Shown: positions 12,078 to 23,028, counted from the first letter of the stretch. The stretch: 64,000 nucleotides of DNA from Malachius bipustulatus (GCA_910589415.1 OU342637.1:41446162-41510161); one strand, 5' to 3'. Program-made: numbers and translations. The notes: generated by a model from the letters alone, not told the origin.

Positions 12078-12127
12078 GGATTTCCCTGCAGTGCATGTGC
12101 ATTTTCAATAAAAAAAAAAAAAAAAAA

Positions 12128-12430
12128 ATTGGAGGTGAAACAGATGGACGGTTCACCGAGCCCGAAGAATTGATAACACTATCAGGCTAACGGATAAATA
12201 ACTAATAAATAAATTCGAACGATGATTGTCACAACACTATTGCCTACTTTTCTACTAAGATTGTGGCAATTTCAATGGAAGCATCACCAAATCAACTGCA
12301 CCACCAGATCAAGCATACGTTTTTACATAATATGACGGACCAACCAACAATTATAACTCACTTATTCGACGTAAAAACAAGCAAAGTCACGGAGCAAGAA
12401 AAATGCCATGCAGAAATGTCAATGAGAAGA
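12128..12430. other. No gene seen between two LINE pieces
   Basis: A 300-bp AT-rich stretch after the poly(A) tail. It contains ATAAATAACTAATAAATAAA-like words that could be the degraded tail of another retroelement. Nothing firmer can be said. Confidence 0.4.
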
Positions 12431-12890
12431 TGATTTTCGGTGGTAACGTGAATTAATATCCGATAACATTAATATCAGACACAAAAACCTGATAACAGGT
12501 CCCGCACATAGAACTGCCTCATACGAGCGATGCTTTTCCTATCAGATTTCAAATTTATACAACTCTCTGCCTCTGAAACTTGAATCCCTAAGGGCCGGTT
12601 GTTCAAACGTTAATTAAAAATTTTCAGATAATTACTGATTTTAAAATGCCCTGTATTATCGAACCATTGGTCTGATATTTCTGAAAATGAATTCTGCTCC
12701 CATTAAGAAGAGTTAATTACTGATTAAAAATACAAAATCATTAATTATATTCGCCGTATTTTCAAAATTTGCAATTTAAGATCAGTAATTATCTCAAAAT
12801 TTTTAATTGACGTTTGAACAACCGGCCCTAATAAGTGTAACATCGTTTAAGAAAAGGTATCGAGCTCATCTTTTGGGTCTACAGGCATGA
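12431..12890 (+). pseudogene. C-terminal end of a LINE ORF2, split by a MITE
   Basis: Reading from about 12450, one frame gives a typical LINE C-terminus (RTASYERCFSYQISNLYNSL, then PLKLESL) up to 12591. After removal of the MITE at 12592-12828 and one copy of its TAA duplication, the frame continues without a break (ISVTSFKKRYRAHLLGLQA) to TGA at 12888-12890. The motifs RTxxY, lyNxLP and FKxxxxxyL are shared by many Jockey/CR1-type elements. Upstream parts are missing. The 3' region carries on to 14004. Confidence 0.75.
12592..12828. mobile_element. PIF/Harbinger-type MITE (237 bp)
   Basis: Ends GGGCCGGTTGTTCAAACG and its inverse CGTTTGAACAACCGGCCC, with the TIR extending about 45 bp through ATAATTACTGAT. 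It is flanked by a TAA duplication (12589-12591 and 12829-12831). A TWA target duplication with a GGGCC-type end is characteristic of PIF/Harbinger. It sits inside a LINE coding frame, which becomes continuous when the MITE and one TAA are removed, so its boundaries are secure. No coding capacity. Confidence 0.9.
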
Positions 12891-14003
12891 GGTCAATGAT
12901 TCCGCGCGGGGTTTATATGGTCGCGGTGTATATGGTCGCGGTGTTTGTGACTCTGACTTTGCTGATTCTGTCTCATCCTGGGAATGATTCTCTCTGGGCT
13001 GACCGCATGGCAGGTTACGGAAGTTATTATGATTTGGTTGATCTGACGCTTTATGAGTGTTGCACCTCCTAACTGATAGATTGTTCATATGAATGTATTT
13101 GGGGCTTGGTGCTGCGGATCTGGTGTTGCCGAACAGTACAGGGCGATGATGGAGGAACAGGGGCAGCTCTCTAGAGTCATCTACCTGAATCATAGCCTTT
13201 TTTGTCCCCTCTGTTCATACTTTATATAGAGATTGTACCGGGTGTCCCAACACTAGTGTCCACCCCCTAAATCGAGCTTAATTTTAAAGATAAAAAATTG
13301 AAACTTTGAGGATTTGTGTACTTGATATAGGACCACGGAATGGCATAATCAGTTTCATTAAAAAAAATTAGTTCGGGCGCCAGCGATAAAAAACTGTAAG
13401 ATGGTGGTAAATTGTCGAAAAAAAAAATTGATTTTTTTTTCAATACATACGTAGAAATCGATTAATAAAATCAATATCGCTTGAAAGAAATGTGAAAAAA
13501 CTAATTATAATGCTTTAATTAAATAAATTAAATTATATAGCAATGACAGGTAGACAATATAATCTGAACAATATAATCAATATAATCTGAAAACGGTAGG
13601 TGCAATAAGTTTTATGACAAAGTAAATAAGGCCCAAATAAATAGAAGGACGGCTCTTGCTGGGCTAGCCGGCACACTGAACCTGCACTGGACAGTGTCGT
13701 AGTATGGAGCCATGAAAAAGGTGATTATTAAAAAGATATTAAAAATGTTTTTTAATGAAACTAATTATGCCATTCCGTGGTCCTATATCAAGTACACAAA
13801 TTCTCAAAGTTTCAATTTTTTATCTTTAAAATTAAGCTCGATTTAGGGGGTGGACACTAGTGTTGGGACACCCGGTACTTACAATAGTTATGTGTATTTA
13901 TACAATACATACCGCTACTCGATTTTATAATTAATTGTAATCAACTGTACCAATAGTCCCCATACGGGGGCCTTATGTATCAAAGGAGGACGAAATAAAT
14001 AGA

Positions 14004-14004
<1 letters not shown>
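12891..14004 (+). other. 3' untranslated region of the LINE, holding a mariner-type MITE
   Basis: After the stop at 12890 comes a non-coding region with GC-rich parts (CCCCATACGGGGGCC near 13960) that ends GGACGAAATAAATAGAT and then (ATT)n at 14003. A tail followed by a short tandem repeat is usual for CR1-like LINEs. The MITE at 13238-13875 is inserted in it. The minus-strand 104-codon frame at 12879-13193 lies across this region and is not believed. Confidence 0.5.
13238..13875. mobile_element. Mariner-type MITE with about 130-bp inverted repeats
   Basis: Starts CCGGGTGTCCCAACACTAG and ends with its inverse; the inverted repeats match almost perfectly over about 130 bp, including GTGGACACCCCC-type and GGACCACGGAATGGCAT words. 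It is flanked by TA on both sides (13236-13237 and 13876-13877). TA target duplication and the GGGTGTCCC end place it with Tc1/mariner-derived elements. The central 370 bp is non-coding. The high arm identity suggests youth. Confidence 0.88.
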
Positions 14005-14043
<39 letters not shown>

Positions 14044-14044
14044 T
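14003..14044. repeat. (ATT)n microsatellite at the 3' side of the R4/Dong-like LINE
   Basis: About 14 ATT units. A matching (ATT)n tract lies at 17663-17720 beyond the 5' side of the same LINE. R4-clade elements of the Dong type are known to insert into TAA/ATT repeats, so the two tracts are best read as a split target. Confidence 0.85.
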
Positions 14045-17000
14045 CTGCATATATGTAGCATCTCGGGTTTCATCTCCCGGCGGCAAGCAACCATGTCGGG
14101 CTATCACCAAGACAAGGTCGCCATAGAAGTTCTACTACATGTGTTTAGTTTGTGTCTATGTAGATAGTCGGTTTGTGTAAGTATCCTGCATCCAGCTGTA
14201 ATGTGTTGTATTGTTTCCTGTGATAAATGACATTTTCTGCATGTATCGTCTGTGATTGTGGTGTCCTTGAGTATATGTTTTCTGTAGTTTTTAGTATTTA
14301 TTGTTTGATCCTGTATAGCAATCATGAACCCTTCGGTCTCCCCAAAAAGGTTCCCACAACTAAGCCACTTGTTCGACGCCTGTTTGTCGACATGGTTCTG
14401 GCTCAGCTCATGGGGGTGTCTCCCATGGAGTTCCTTCTGGGTCCACGACTGCTGTTTTGTATTATTATCTGTTATGTGTAGCTCCAAGTTTTTGTTATGT
14501 AGGTTTAAAGGTGTGTTGTTTCTGTCTGCGATATTTACGGCTTTGTGTAGTTTGGACGTGGTTTGTTTTGCGTGAAAGAACTCTCGAAGATTATTTATCT
14601 GTTTGTGGTGCAGATTGGGTATGTCAATAAGGCCTCTTCCCCCCATCTCTCTAGGTAGAGTCAGCCTTTCTGTGGCTGATTTAGGATGATGTTGTTTGTG
14701 TCTTGTGAGTGTTGTCCGGGTTTTCCTCTGGAGGTCTTCTAAGTCTGTCTGTGTCCATTGTATAACTCCAAACGAGTATGTCAGTGTCGGTACAGCGTAT
14801 GTGTTTATTGCTTTTATTGTGTTTTTGGCATTCAGTTTTGTTTTTAATATTTGGTTTAGTCTGTTTATGTACGTTTTTCTTAGTGTTTGTTTTATTTGTG
14901 TATGTTCTGTGAGCTTGGCCTGCTGGAAATCAAGATATTTATAGACCTCGCCCTCTTCCATGGATTCAATCTTGTCGCCATTTTCAAGAGCGAATTCACC
15001 TGCCACCAGGGTTCCCTTTTCGATGTTGAGAGTTTTACATTTCTCCAACCCAAACTCCATATGTATGTCCTGTGAGAATGTGTGTGTAATTTTCAGCAGA
15101 TGTTGCAGCTGTGTTTGTGTGGATGCGTATAATTTTATATCATCCATGTATAGCAGATGCGACAGAGTATAGTGTGTTGTTTTGTTGTCTCTGATGTTGA
15201 ATCCATAATTTGAATTATTCAGCATGTTTGAGAGTGGATTCAAGGCAAGGCAAAACCACAGTGGACTCAATGAGTCCCCCTGGAATATGCCTCGACGTAT
15301 AGGTATTTCTTCTGTAGTTATAGTTGTTTTATTGAGCGTAAGACGTAGTGTAGTTCTCCAGTGTGTCATAATGTTCTCGAGGAAGGCGATGAGCGTGGGG
15401 TGAATTTTGTAAATGTTTAATATGTGTATCAGCCAAGTATGTGGTGTGCTGTCAAATGCTTTTTTGTAATCTATGTATGCCATGTTTAATTGTCTATGTT
15501 GTCTATGTGCCTGACGCAGAACCACTGAGTCGATAAGGAGTTGTTCCTTGCATCCCATGTGGTTTCTGCGGCATCCCTTCTGCTGTTCTGTGAATGCGTT
15601 ATTGTTTTCCAGATGAGAGTATATTTTGTTTGTTATGTTTGAAGTCAGAATTTTGTAAATTGTTGGGAGACATGTTATTGGTCTGTATTGTGTAGGGTTT
15701 TCTGTATTATTGTTTTTTGGCATCATATATGTGATGCCCTGTGTAAAGAATGCAGGTGTGTTCTGCGGATTATTGAGGATATCTGTAAAATGTGTGGCCA
15801 GTTTCGGATGTAGGCATGTGAACTTCTTGTACCAGAAGTTATGGATGTTGTCTATCCCGGGTGCCTTCCAGCTATGAATGTTTTTGATTGTATCGCTTAT
15901 GTCTCGTGGTGTAATCTCGCTGAATTGCATGTCTGTGATGTTTTGTGTACGTTTTTCCTCATCTCTGATCCAACTCGCGTCCTTGCTATGCTGGACCGGA
16001 TCCCATACAGCACAGAACATTCTGAGAATATTCTATTTAGGTACCAATATACCAATTTAAGAATATTCTACCAAAATATTCTTAGAATATTCATAGCATA
16101 TTAACAAACGAATGAGAATATTCTATTTAAGTGACAAATATACCAACTTAAGAATATTCTTTAAAAATATTCTTAGGAGATCCCATAGCACATATTCACA
16201 TGAACAATAATTATATAATTATATAATATAATTAATAATAATATGTTCACCGATTTTACAAAACATTTTTATTAATAATTTCAACTTGCAGGCATTTAGT
16301 AGATCTTTGTTAATCATATTTTAAATCGGAACCACGCCTTAAAATTAAAATATTCTTAAAACATTCACAGAATGTGCTCAGGTTAGAAATATTGTACCTA
16401 TGTAGTTCCTTTGTTGGCAATATGCGCCATGCGCCATGCGGCATGTGCAATGCAATAAGATGCTGCCAGACGAATAGCGGTAGTCTTCCTGATTGTGAAT
16501 ATTGTGATCGTAATAATACTATAATAATTTACATTTTTGTGTGTGTATGTGTAATCTGCATGTGTTCATTCTGATTCATCAAACAGTAACAATAGAGAAT
16601 TGGTAAGTATCTATACATACATCTAAAAGTGTCTCTAGGTATGCCACCAAGTCTTTGAGGTTAATAAATTATTAATAGTTGTTGTTAAAATCGCACATCG
16701 CATTACCAGAATTCCGGTGGAGATTCTCACCAAAAACTTTTATTCTTTACAGGTGCAGTAGCAAAAATACAAAAGCCAAACCATAGCAGATGTAGAAGTT
16801 ATTGTCTTACCTATATAAAATTTAGGTGATCAAGACCAAAGCTAAGAAGGGGTGCAAAACGAACATTATGAATATGATGAATAATATGTTTATGTTATAT
16901 GTTGAGGTTACTTTAAAATAAAAGAATAGGTATTACATTGTGAACTTGTTTTTCAAGCTAAATCCCTAATAAAGTTAACCTAATATCCAAAAGCATTTTT

Positions 17001-17662
17001 GCAGATTTTAGATTATATACCCAGAATATACAATTAAACATTCTTTTTATATTCTCAAAATATTCTATGAACATTCTTTTTATGTGCTCAAAATATTCTA
17101 TGAACATTCTTTGTTATGTTCTGAGAACGTTCTAAGAATATCTAAAACAGTCTACTTTGCATGTTCATAGAACGTTCCTAGAATATTCCAATCATCATTT
17201 GAGAATATTCTGAGAACATTCAAATATTCTTCGGAAATATTCTATGAATGTGCATAGAACATTCTTGTGCTGTATGGGATTGGACCAAAAAGGGACGACC
17301 AGTATCGTGTGAGTTCTTCTCTTGTGGGTGTTTCATAGTTATTTTTCTGTGAACTATTTTGATTCATGTTTCTATAGAATATTTTTTCGTTTTCTGTAAA
17401 CTGTTTGTTGTGTTGTTTTCGCTGAGTGCATGTTCTGTATCTACGTAGTCTTTGCGTTTTGGCTGCAAGTTTCTGTTTTAAGGTGTCCATGTATTCAGTG
17501 ATGTGTTGGTTATGATGTTCATGTTTTGTGTGAGTTTTTACTGTCTTGAAAATGTGGTGCATATGCTTCATCAGTGTTTTGGATCTATTATTTTGTAGAT
17601 ATTGTGTGAGCCGGCCCAGATTTCGTCGAATTTCGTCTATCTGCGATTCAAGCCGACGCAGA
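14045..17662 (-). pseudogene. R4/Dong-like LINE, RT polyprotein (split, C-terminal nuclease lost)
   Basis: Read on the minus strand. The N-terminal part (17571-17279, extending to about 17660 in the same frame) has LGRLTQYL and LKQKLAAKTQRLRRYR, followed by LTRYWSSLFG. Element C interrupts at 17278-16002. The RT then resumes (SWKAPGIDNIHNFWYKKF, YRPITCLP, AYIDYKKAFDSTPHTWL, RRGIFQGDSLSPLWFCLAL, LLYMDDIKLYA) as 638 codons open from 16020 to 14104. A CCHC knuckle CRKCHLSQETIQHITAGC closes it. R2-group elements normally continue into a restriction-like endonuclease; here only about 60 bp, probably the 3' tail (GCCGCCGGGAGATGAAAC), separate the knuckle from (ATT)n, so that domain has been deleted. 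Frames of the two halves differ by one base at the C insertion. Confidence 0.88.
16002..17278. mobile_element. Element C: CCC-ended transposon with GAATATTC clusters
   Basis: Left end CCCATACAGCACAGAACATTC, right end its inverse (GAATGTTCTTGTGCTGTATGGG reading inward as CCCATACAGCACAAG). AT is present on both sides (16000-16001 and 17279-17280). Within about 170 bp of the left end and 250 bp of the right end the palindrome GAATATTC and near variants (GAACATTC, AATATTCT) recur more than a dozen times; the centre is unlike the ends. It splits an R4/Dong reading frame, which proves insertion. The centre has no recognised protein. The same plan is seen in elements A, B, D and E. Confidence 0.85.
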
Positions 17663-17674
17663 TTTATTATTAGA

Positions 17675-17719
<45 letters not shown>

Positions 17720-17720
17720 T
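17663..17720. repeat. (ATT)n microsatellite at the 5' side of the R4/Dong-like LINE
   Basis: An interrupted ATT run (one GAA interruption near 17673). On the minus strand the R4 frame begins immediately inside it. It pairs with the tract at 14003-14044 as the split target of a TAA-specific LINE. Confidence 0.85.
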
Positions 17721-18402
17721 TTACTTCTTCGACTACATTTTATGTCCGTTTCTAATTCTTCAAATTGGCATGTAGTCCAGTCATTACGTCGGAAATAACG
17801 GGTTAGAAATGCAATGAACCGAGAAAGCCAAATTTTAGATATTACGTGTGGGGAGCCTAGAAAAGCTTAACTTCAAATTGTCGATCAAAATTACCTTGTG
17901 CATTTTTCGCCATCTTGAAAAAAGGGTGAAATGCAGTTTTTTCATCATAACTCGGTTCTCCGTTGAGATACGAAAATTTTTATGCAATACTTTTGTTGCT
18001 TTTCTTACAATCAACAATTAAGGTCCTTTACATTTTTTACGTATCGTTCACCATTATCGAGATATCGATCGAAAAAACCATAAATTTGGGTAGTGAATTT
18101 AGTTTTTTGCTATTTTCTTTTTTCTCGTGAAAGATATCGAAAAAATGTTTAATATCAAACTTGTAGAGCGTATTCAGGCCTACAATTTCATTTTTTTATT
18201 TTTGACAAAAATAACTCTAGCGCGCTGCGAAGTTGACCGGAGCGCGCCCGACGCTGCAATGTGCGTCTCGCCATACAATAATTGTACTAGATCTAGTACT
18301 TTTTTTTTAATTCGCCATTCTTATCTAAGCCTGTAAGGTGCATGTGCATTCAGTACTTTAGGTTAATTAATATTAATAAATAATAATAACCTAACAGTTC
18401 TA

Positions 18403-21000
18403 ACAAAACAGACTCTTATGCGATCCATGAAAACAACAGGAGGACTGACTCAGGGACGGGGAATTACAGACAGCACAATAGCATCGTGGACTTTGGGCAT
18501 GGTTCAGCTTCAAAACATTTGTGAACAAATTGAAAATTTTTCAGGAGTATCTTGCTGTACAGGGTGATTCATTATAATGTCGCCCCCCTTTAACTTTGTT
18601 ATTTCATGTGTTTCAAAAAAATTAAAAGTAGGGTTATGTAGGTGCTAAAAAAGACTTTTTTATACGTATAACAAAAATTTGAAAATAGATCAGTATACAG
18701 GGAAAACCAAAAAAAAATTTTTTTTTCAATGGAACACCCTATATATGAATTTATTTTTAGATTCCTCGTAAAATTCTAAGCATAATTTATATAACATACC
18801 GTATACCTAAATTCAATAGTTTCTGAAATATTCGCATTTGAAACTATTTAAAAAACCGTGTGTATGACTACCAAATTGAAAACCTCGATCATCTAAAAGA
18901 TTTGATACGGATTAAAATTAATAATTTAAATTAAAATAACCCAGAATTCATAACAGATTCGTTGGAGAAAATGCGAACAACCCTTATAAACCCTTATAAA
19001 ATGTGTTGAAAAAAATGGAGGCCCGTAGAGCATTTTATTATTAGATTTCTTGATTTGCAACAGGTGTTTTATAAAATATTTGATGATGTTTCAAATGCGA
19101 ATATTTCAGAAGCCTTTGAATTTAGGTATACGGTATGTTATATAAGTTATGCTTAGAATTTTACGAAGAATCGAAAAATAAATTCATATAAAGGGTGATC
19201 CATTGAAAAAAAAATTAAATTTTTGGTTTTCCCTGTATACTGATCTACTTTCAAATTTTTGTTACACGTATAAAAAAGTCTTTTTTAGCACCTACATAAC
19301 CCCACTTTTAATTTTTTTGGGACACATGAAATAACAAAGTTAAAGGGGGGCGACATTATAATGAATCACCCTGTACAACCGAACAGCACGTTGACATGAG
19401 ACCCTCGCGGATTTCTCGAGACAATTGTGACGTTGAGAAATTGGACATGTGGCTCGCCGGTCACAATCCTTTTCCAGAGAAGAAAGAATTGATGTCTATT
19501 GGCACAGGAATTATTGCAAACGAGAACATTACTTGTCATCGTGCATACGAAATTGGTCGCGACATGATGACTAAAATCATAGGAGCGGATTTCGGGTCCT
19601 TATCATTCAGAAGGAAGGATATAAAGTGCTCTCTGTTTATCGGCAGTAAAATACCAGCATTATAATCGCCAAGTCACCAGTTCCGATCGATCCATTGTTA
19701 CTTTTCCAAAGAATGTGCATAGCGAAGAATTCCGAGACGGACCTGAAAAAATTTCTGGCATACGAACTCGCTCCGTTCCCATTGTCTTTGTTCACCGAAG
19801 AAGGAATGCAAAAAGGAACAAAGTCGTTATTATACAATGCCTTCGAACCTTTGACAGAAAACTTACAACCTGGTGACAGACACCATCACATAATCGACGG
19901 TGGTTTCCTTCTGCACAAAGTTGTTTGGGGTCGAATCGAGACGTTTGACCTCATCTGCAAGAAGGTAATTCTAGGAAGAACCAATCACCAGAGTTCACGT
20001 TCGATGAAACTACTGCTCCGAAAGTTAGCCAGAAGTTTCTTGCAAGGAACCAAAATAAAAACAACTTAATACAAATGCTTCGCCGTTATTTTACAAAAAC
20101 CGGAATAAAAGTAGAGCAGGCTTTTGAGGACGCTGATACTCTCATTGTAACCACAGCAATTAAAGAAGCATCGATTTATGACTCTGTGGAAATCGTCGGC
20201 GAAGATATCGATCTTTTGGTTTTAATTACCGGACTTGCACAGGACAAAAAAATATATTTTTTAGCAAACCAGCTAAAGGAAAAACACCTGTAAAACTGTA
20301 CTCTCCGAATAGTTTCAAGCATGATAAGTCTGCTCTTGAGAACATTCTTTTCATTCATGCTTTCAGCGGTTGCGACACCACATCGTCTTTTTATAATATT
20401 GGAAAGTCGATTTGCGCTGGAAAGCTATTCCTTATCGCTCTGTATGGCGGTGATAAAGATGAGACATCGATTAATATTTTGCGGTTCCACCGCTTCGCAA
20501 AATCAGTGACGACAAAGAAGTTCAATAATCTTTCACTACTCCCACCAACGGAAAGCGCAGTCTGCCAACACGTTTTCCGGACATATCTACAAGTACAAAC
20601 GTGGCTCGGATTTTTCAAAGATCCTCAGGAATGGGGTTGGCGACAGACTAATTACGGGCTTGAACCAATTAGCACCACAGCCGAACCCGCTCCACCTGAA
20701 CTTTTAGAATTCATTTCATACAAATGTAAAGGAAAGTGTGGGGCTGCTTGTGGGTGCAGGAAAGCAGGGATTAGTTGCTCCGTTATTTGCCTGCACTGTA
20801 GTGGACAAATATGCAACAACGTCGCCAGAGTCGACATTTTATTCAACGACGATCTTGATGATGATGATGATTTTGATGTTCCAACCGTCACACCATCATT
20901 TCCTGCGATTCAAGAGCCTTCACGACTCGAAGAGTCTGCCGAGGAGGAAATTCTACAGCCAGAACCATCAAAACGACAAAAAATGTTTGAAAAAAAATGA
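18403..21000 (+). pseudogene. Transposon protein with XPG/PIN-like motifs and C-terminal Cys8 (CXC) finger
   Basis: The first readable part is MRSMKTTGGLTQGRG (18418), interrupted by a mariner-type element at 18560-19373; removing it with one TA restores the frame exactly (GVSCCTTEQHVD). Then come WLAGHNPFPEKKELMSIGTG, a frameshift near 19655, PIDPLLLFQRMCIA, a probable deletion near 19970, then DADTLIV and GEDIDLLVLITG, a frameshift near 20280, and IHAFSGCDTTSSFYNIGK. The Asp-rich DxD and GCDTTS layout resembles FEN1/XPG/PIN nucleases. The C-terminus has eight cysteines (KCKGKCGAACGCRK, then ISC, VIC, LHC, QIC), as in tesmin/TSO1-type CXC fingers, and an acidic tail ending at TGA 20998-21000. 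The N-terminal part of the family, upstream of TGG, is missing. The gene lies wholly between the inverted arms, so it belongs to the transposon. Confidence 0.75.
18560..19373. mobile_element. Mariner-type MITE (814 bp) inside the transposon gene
   Basis: Ends CAGGGTGATTCATTATAATG and its inverse, flanked by TA (18558-18559 and 19374-19375). The inverted repeats are long, roughly 300 bp with scattered mismatches (CCCCCCTTTAACTTTG, CAAATTTTTGTTA, ACCTAAATTCAA). No transposase. It interrupts codons of the Academ-like gene, and removing the element with one TA restores the frame without loss, so the TA duplication and both ends are certain. Confidence 0.92.
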
Positions 21001-21644
21001 CTACCTTTAATTATTATTTTTGACTAGACAAAAATTATTTGATCAATAAATCTCATGTGTTTGATTTATAATTAGCTGGTTTATTAATTTATTTTGTATT
21101 GCAATAATTCCCTGAACAACCTTTCATTCATTTTGACGTGTGGATACAACCGTGCGAGCGGCTAAAAATCAAAACTGCACAGTCTTACCTACTTCGCGGC
21201 GCGCTAGAGGTCGTAATTTTTATCGAAAATAAAAAATAAAAAAATGAAATTGTAGGCCTGAACACGCTCTACAAGTTTGATATTAAACATTTTTTCGATA
21301 TCTTTCACGAGAAAAAAGAAAATAGCAAAAAACAAAATTCACTACCCAAATTTATGGTTTTTTCGATCGATATCTCGATAATGATGAACGATACGTAAAA
21401 AATGTAAAGAACCTTAATTGTAGACTGTAAGAAAAGCAACAAAAAAGTATTGTATAAAAATTTTTGTATCTCAACGGAGAACCGAGTTATGATGAAAAAA
21501 CTGAATTTAACCCTTTTTTCAAGATGGCGGAAAATACACAAGGTAATTTTGGTCGACAATTTGAAGTTAAGCTTTTCTAGACCCCCCTCACGTAATACCC
21601 AAAATTTGGCTTTCTCGGTTCATTTGCATTTCCAAATGTATACG

Positions 21645-22575
21645 CAGGGTGTCCCATAACATGTGGGCAATCTCCCGGATTTGGGTATATTTCGTAAAAA
21701 TAAATGAAAAAATAAATATAAAATTAATTCCTCAGAGACACCCCTACAAAGATATTAGCTGTTGAAGTTGAGGGTTGAAAATCAATTTTTTGCAATAACT
21801 TTTTTATTTCTTGACCGATTTTGATAATTTTTGTGTTATTTTAATATATAAACTATATATATAAAATATATATAAAAATAATATAATAATAAACAATAAC
21901 TTAATTAAATACACGTCAGTGTCAAAGATTTCATTTCATGCAGATTCTAACTGATTTTAAAATGAGTTACAAAAACGCTGAATACGCAGAAAATCAGTTA
22001 GAATTGAATATGCATGAAATGAAATCTTTTGACACTGACGCGTGTATTTAATTAAGTTATTGTTTTGTTTCCTGCTCAATTTACTGTCATAGGTCAGCCA
22101 TCTTGTTAAAATTTACTTGAAATTTGAAAAGTTCCTGCGACGCATCACCTATTAGAAGGACGTTTATCTCGATAACGGTTCGCTCTATCGAAATAAAATA
22201 GGATACATTTTTTATGTAAAAAATATCAAAGAAAAGGAAAATTAACCTTAAAAAATTGTAAAATTATTATTTTAATTGTTTTCTTTCAAGTGAATGAGGG
22301 GGTTATGCCATCCCGAGGTCTATGTATGTGCTACCAAAGATTATGAAACACTATTCTAAACAGTCCAAAATAATACAAAATAACACCAAAAATTATCAAA
22401 ATCGGTCAAGAAATAAAAAAGTTATTGCAAAAAATTGATTTTCAACCCTCAACTTCAACAGCTAATATCTTAGTAGGGGTGTCTCTGAGGAATTAATTTT
22501 ATAGCTATTTTTTCATTTATTTTTACGAAATATACCCAAATCCGGGAGATTGCCCACATGTTATGGGACACCCTG
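21645..22575. mobile_element. Mariner-type foldback element (931 bp) in the right arm
   Basis: Begins CAGGGTGTCCCATAACATG and ends with the inverse. The arms are nearly identical over about 200 bp and include CAATCTCCCGGATTTGGG and CAACTTCAACAGCTAATATC. A second inner pair of arms (about 21895-21965 and 21995-22065, with AATACACGTCAGTGTC) makes most of the element palindromic. TA follows on the right; on the left the flank reads TACG, so the duplication is not clean. It lies in the right arm of the Academ-like transposon, between the matching outer 14 bp and the main arm. Confidence 0.85.
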
Positions 22576-22599
22576 TATAATGACTGGACTATCACCTGA

Positions 22600-22866
22600 G
22601 TGTCAATGGTAGTAGTCAGACCATGATAAGTGCATCCAGCATCATCTTTTATAAAATGATCATAACACAATAAAATATTACATCTGCTGTAACAGCTACT
22701 GAATACTTCTTCATTACAATTTAGAACTTCACAATTTTGTTTTGTATAATGCCGTTCACATATTAAAAAAGCATTGGTAGGCCATGAACTTTTGTTTTTA
22801 GGTTTACAAAAATGAAAACTTCCTAGATCTTGATTGACAATATCAGCTGATCGAGGTATTGAAGGT
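22600..22866 (-). pseudogene. Cysteine-rich coding exon of unknown protein
   Basis: On the minus strand an open frame reads IPRSADIVNQDLGSFHFCK, then WPTNAFLICERHYTKQNCEV, NCNEEVFSSCYSRCN and LLCYDHFIKDDAGCTYHG. The ordered Cys/His pairs (CERH, CEV, NC, SCYSRC, LCYDHF, GCTYH) look like a zinc-binding module of about 45 residues, not chance. The exon could end at CAG followed by GTGATA (near 22601-22606), just before the outer end of the Academ-like transposon. I do not recognise the protein; it may be a host or TE gene cut by the transposon. Confidence 0.5.
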
Positions 22867-23028
22867 TAAGTAAACACCGACACTTGTCAAATCGCTCAAA
22901 TTGCAGACAACAGCCTTGTTGTCTAATAATTGAAGTTTTAGTATATTATCTAGGCTAATTTTTTATTCGGACAAATTTTTCTCGAACTGTCAAATAAATA
23001 TTAATTTTTTGACATTATAAATTTCATA

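Larger units (their letters stand above)
8824..12127 (+). mobile_element. Non-LTR retrotransposon, APE/RT type, with poly(A) tail
   Basis: The plus-strand element begins in a GC-rich leader near 8824, has a single large ORF2-like frame from 9210 and ends with AATAAA-like sequence and an A-run at about 12105-12127. No ORF1 is visible upstream. It lies head to head with the PHD-finger LINE on the other strand (8741 down). I could not find the sequence after the A-run duplicated before 8824, so the exact 5' end and target duplication are unresolved. A close copy of its 3' third is at 50265-50828 on the minus strand. Confidence 0.8.
17775..22589 (+). mobile_element. DNA transposon with long inverted arms, Academ-like
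   Basis: Two long inverted arms, about 17806-18233 and 21189-21632, match over roughly 430 bp (shared words: ATGAACCGAGAAAGCC, AAGCTTAACTTCAAATTG, TATCGAGATATCGATCG, CTCTAGCGCGC). Beyond a mariner-type element inserted in the right arm, the outermost 14 bp also match (TAGTCCAGTCATTA on the left, inverse on the right), so the full element probably spans 17775-22589 between TA dinucleotides. Between the arms lies a plus-strand pseudogene with an XPG/PIN-like block and a Cys8 finger. As I recall the published description, Academ elements carry a Cys8 zinc finger and, in some, an XPG-type nuclease; the match to that superfamily is my inference. I could not see the 3-4-bp duplication expected for Academ. 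Confidence 0.7.

Noticed and set aside
14227..16104. Several plus-strand frames of 60-90 codons
   Set aside because: They are the reverse strand of the R4/Dong-like coding region, Cys/Phe/Val-rich as expected for the complement of Asn/Thr/His-rich codons.
16000..17280. Frame-exact proof of the AT duplication of element C
   Set aside because: The R4 frames before and after the insertion differ by one base after removal, so the AT is supported by the ends only, not by the frame.
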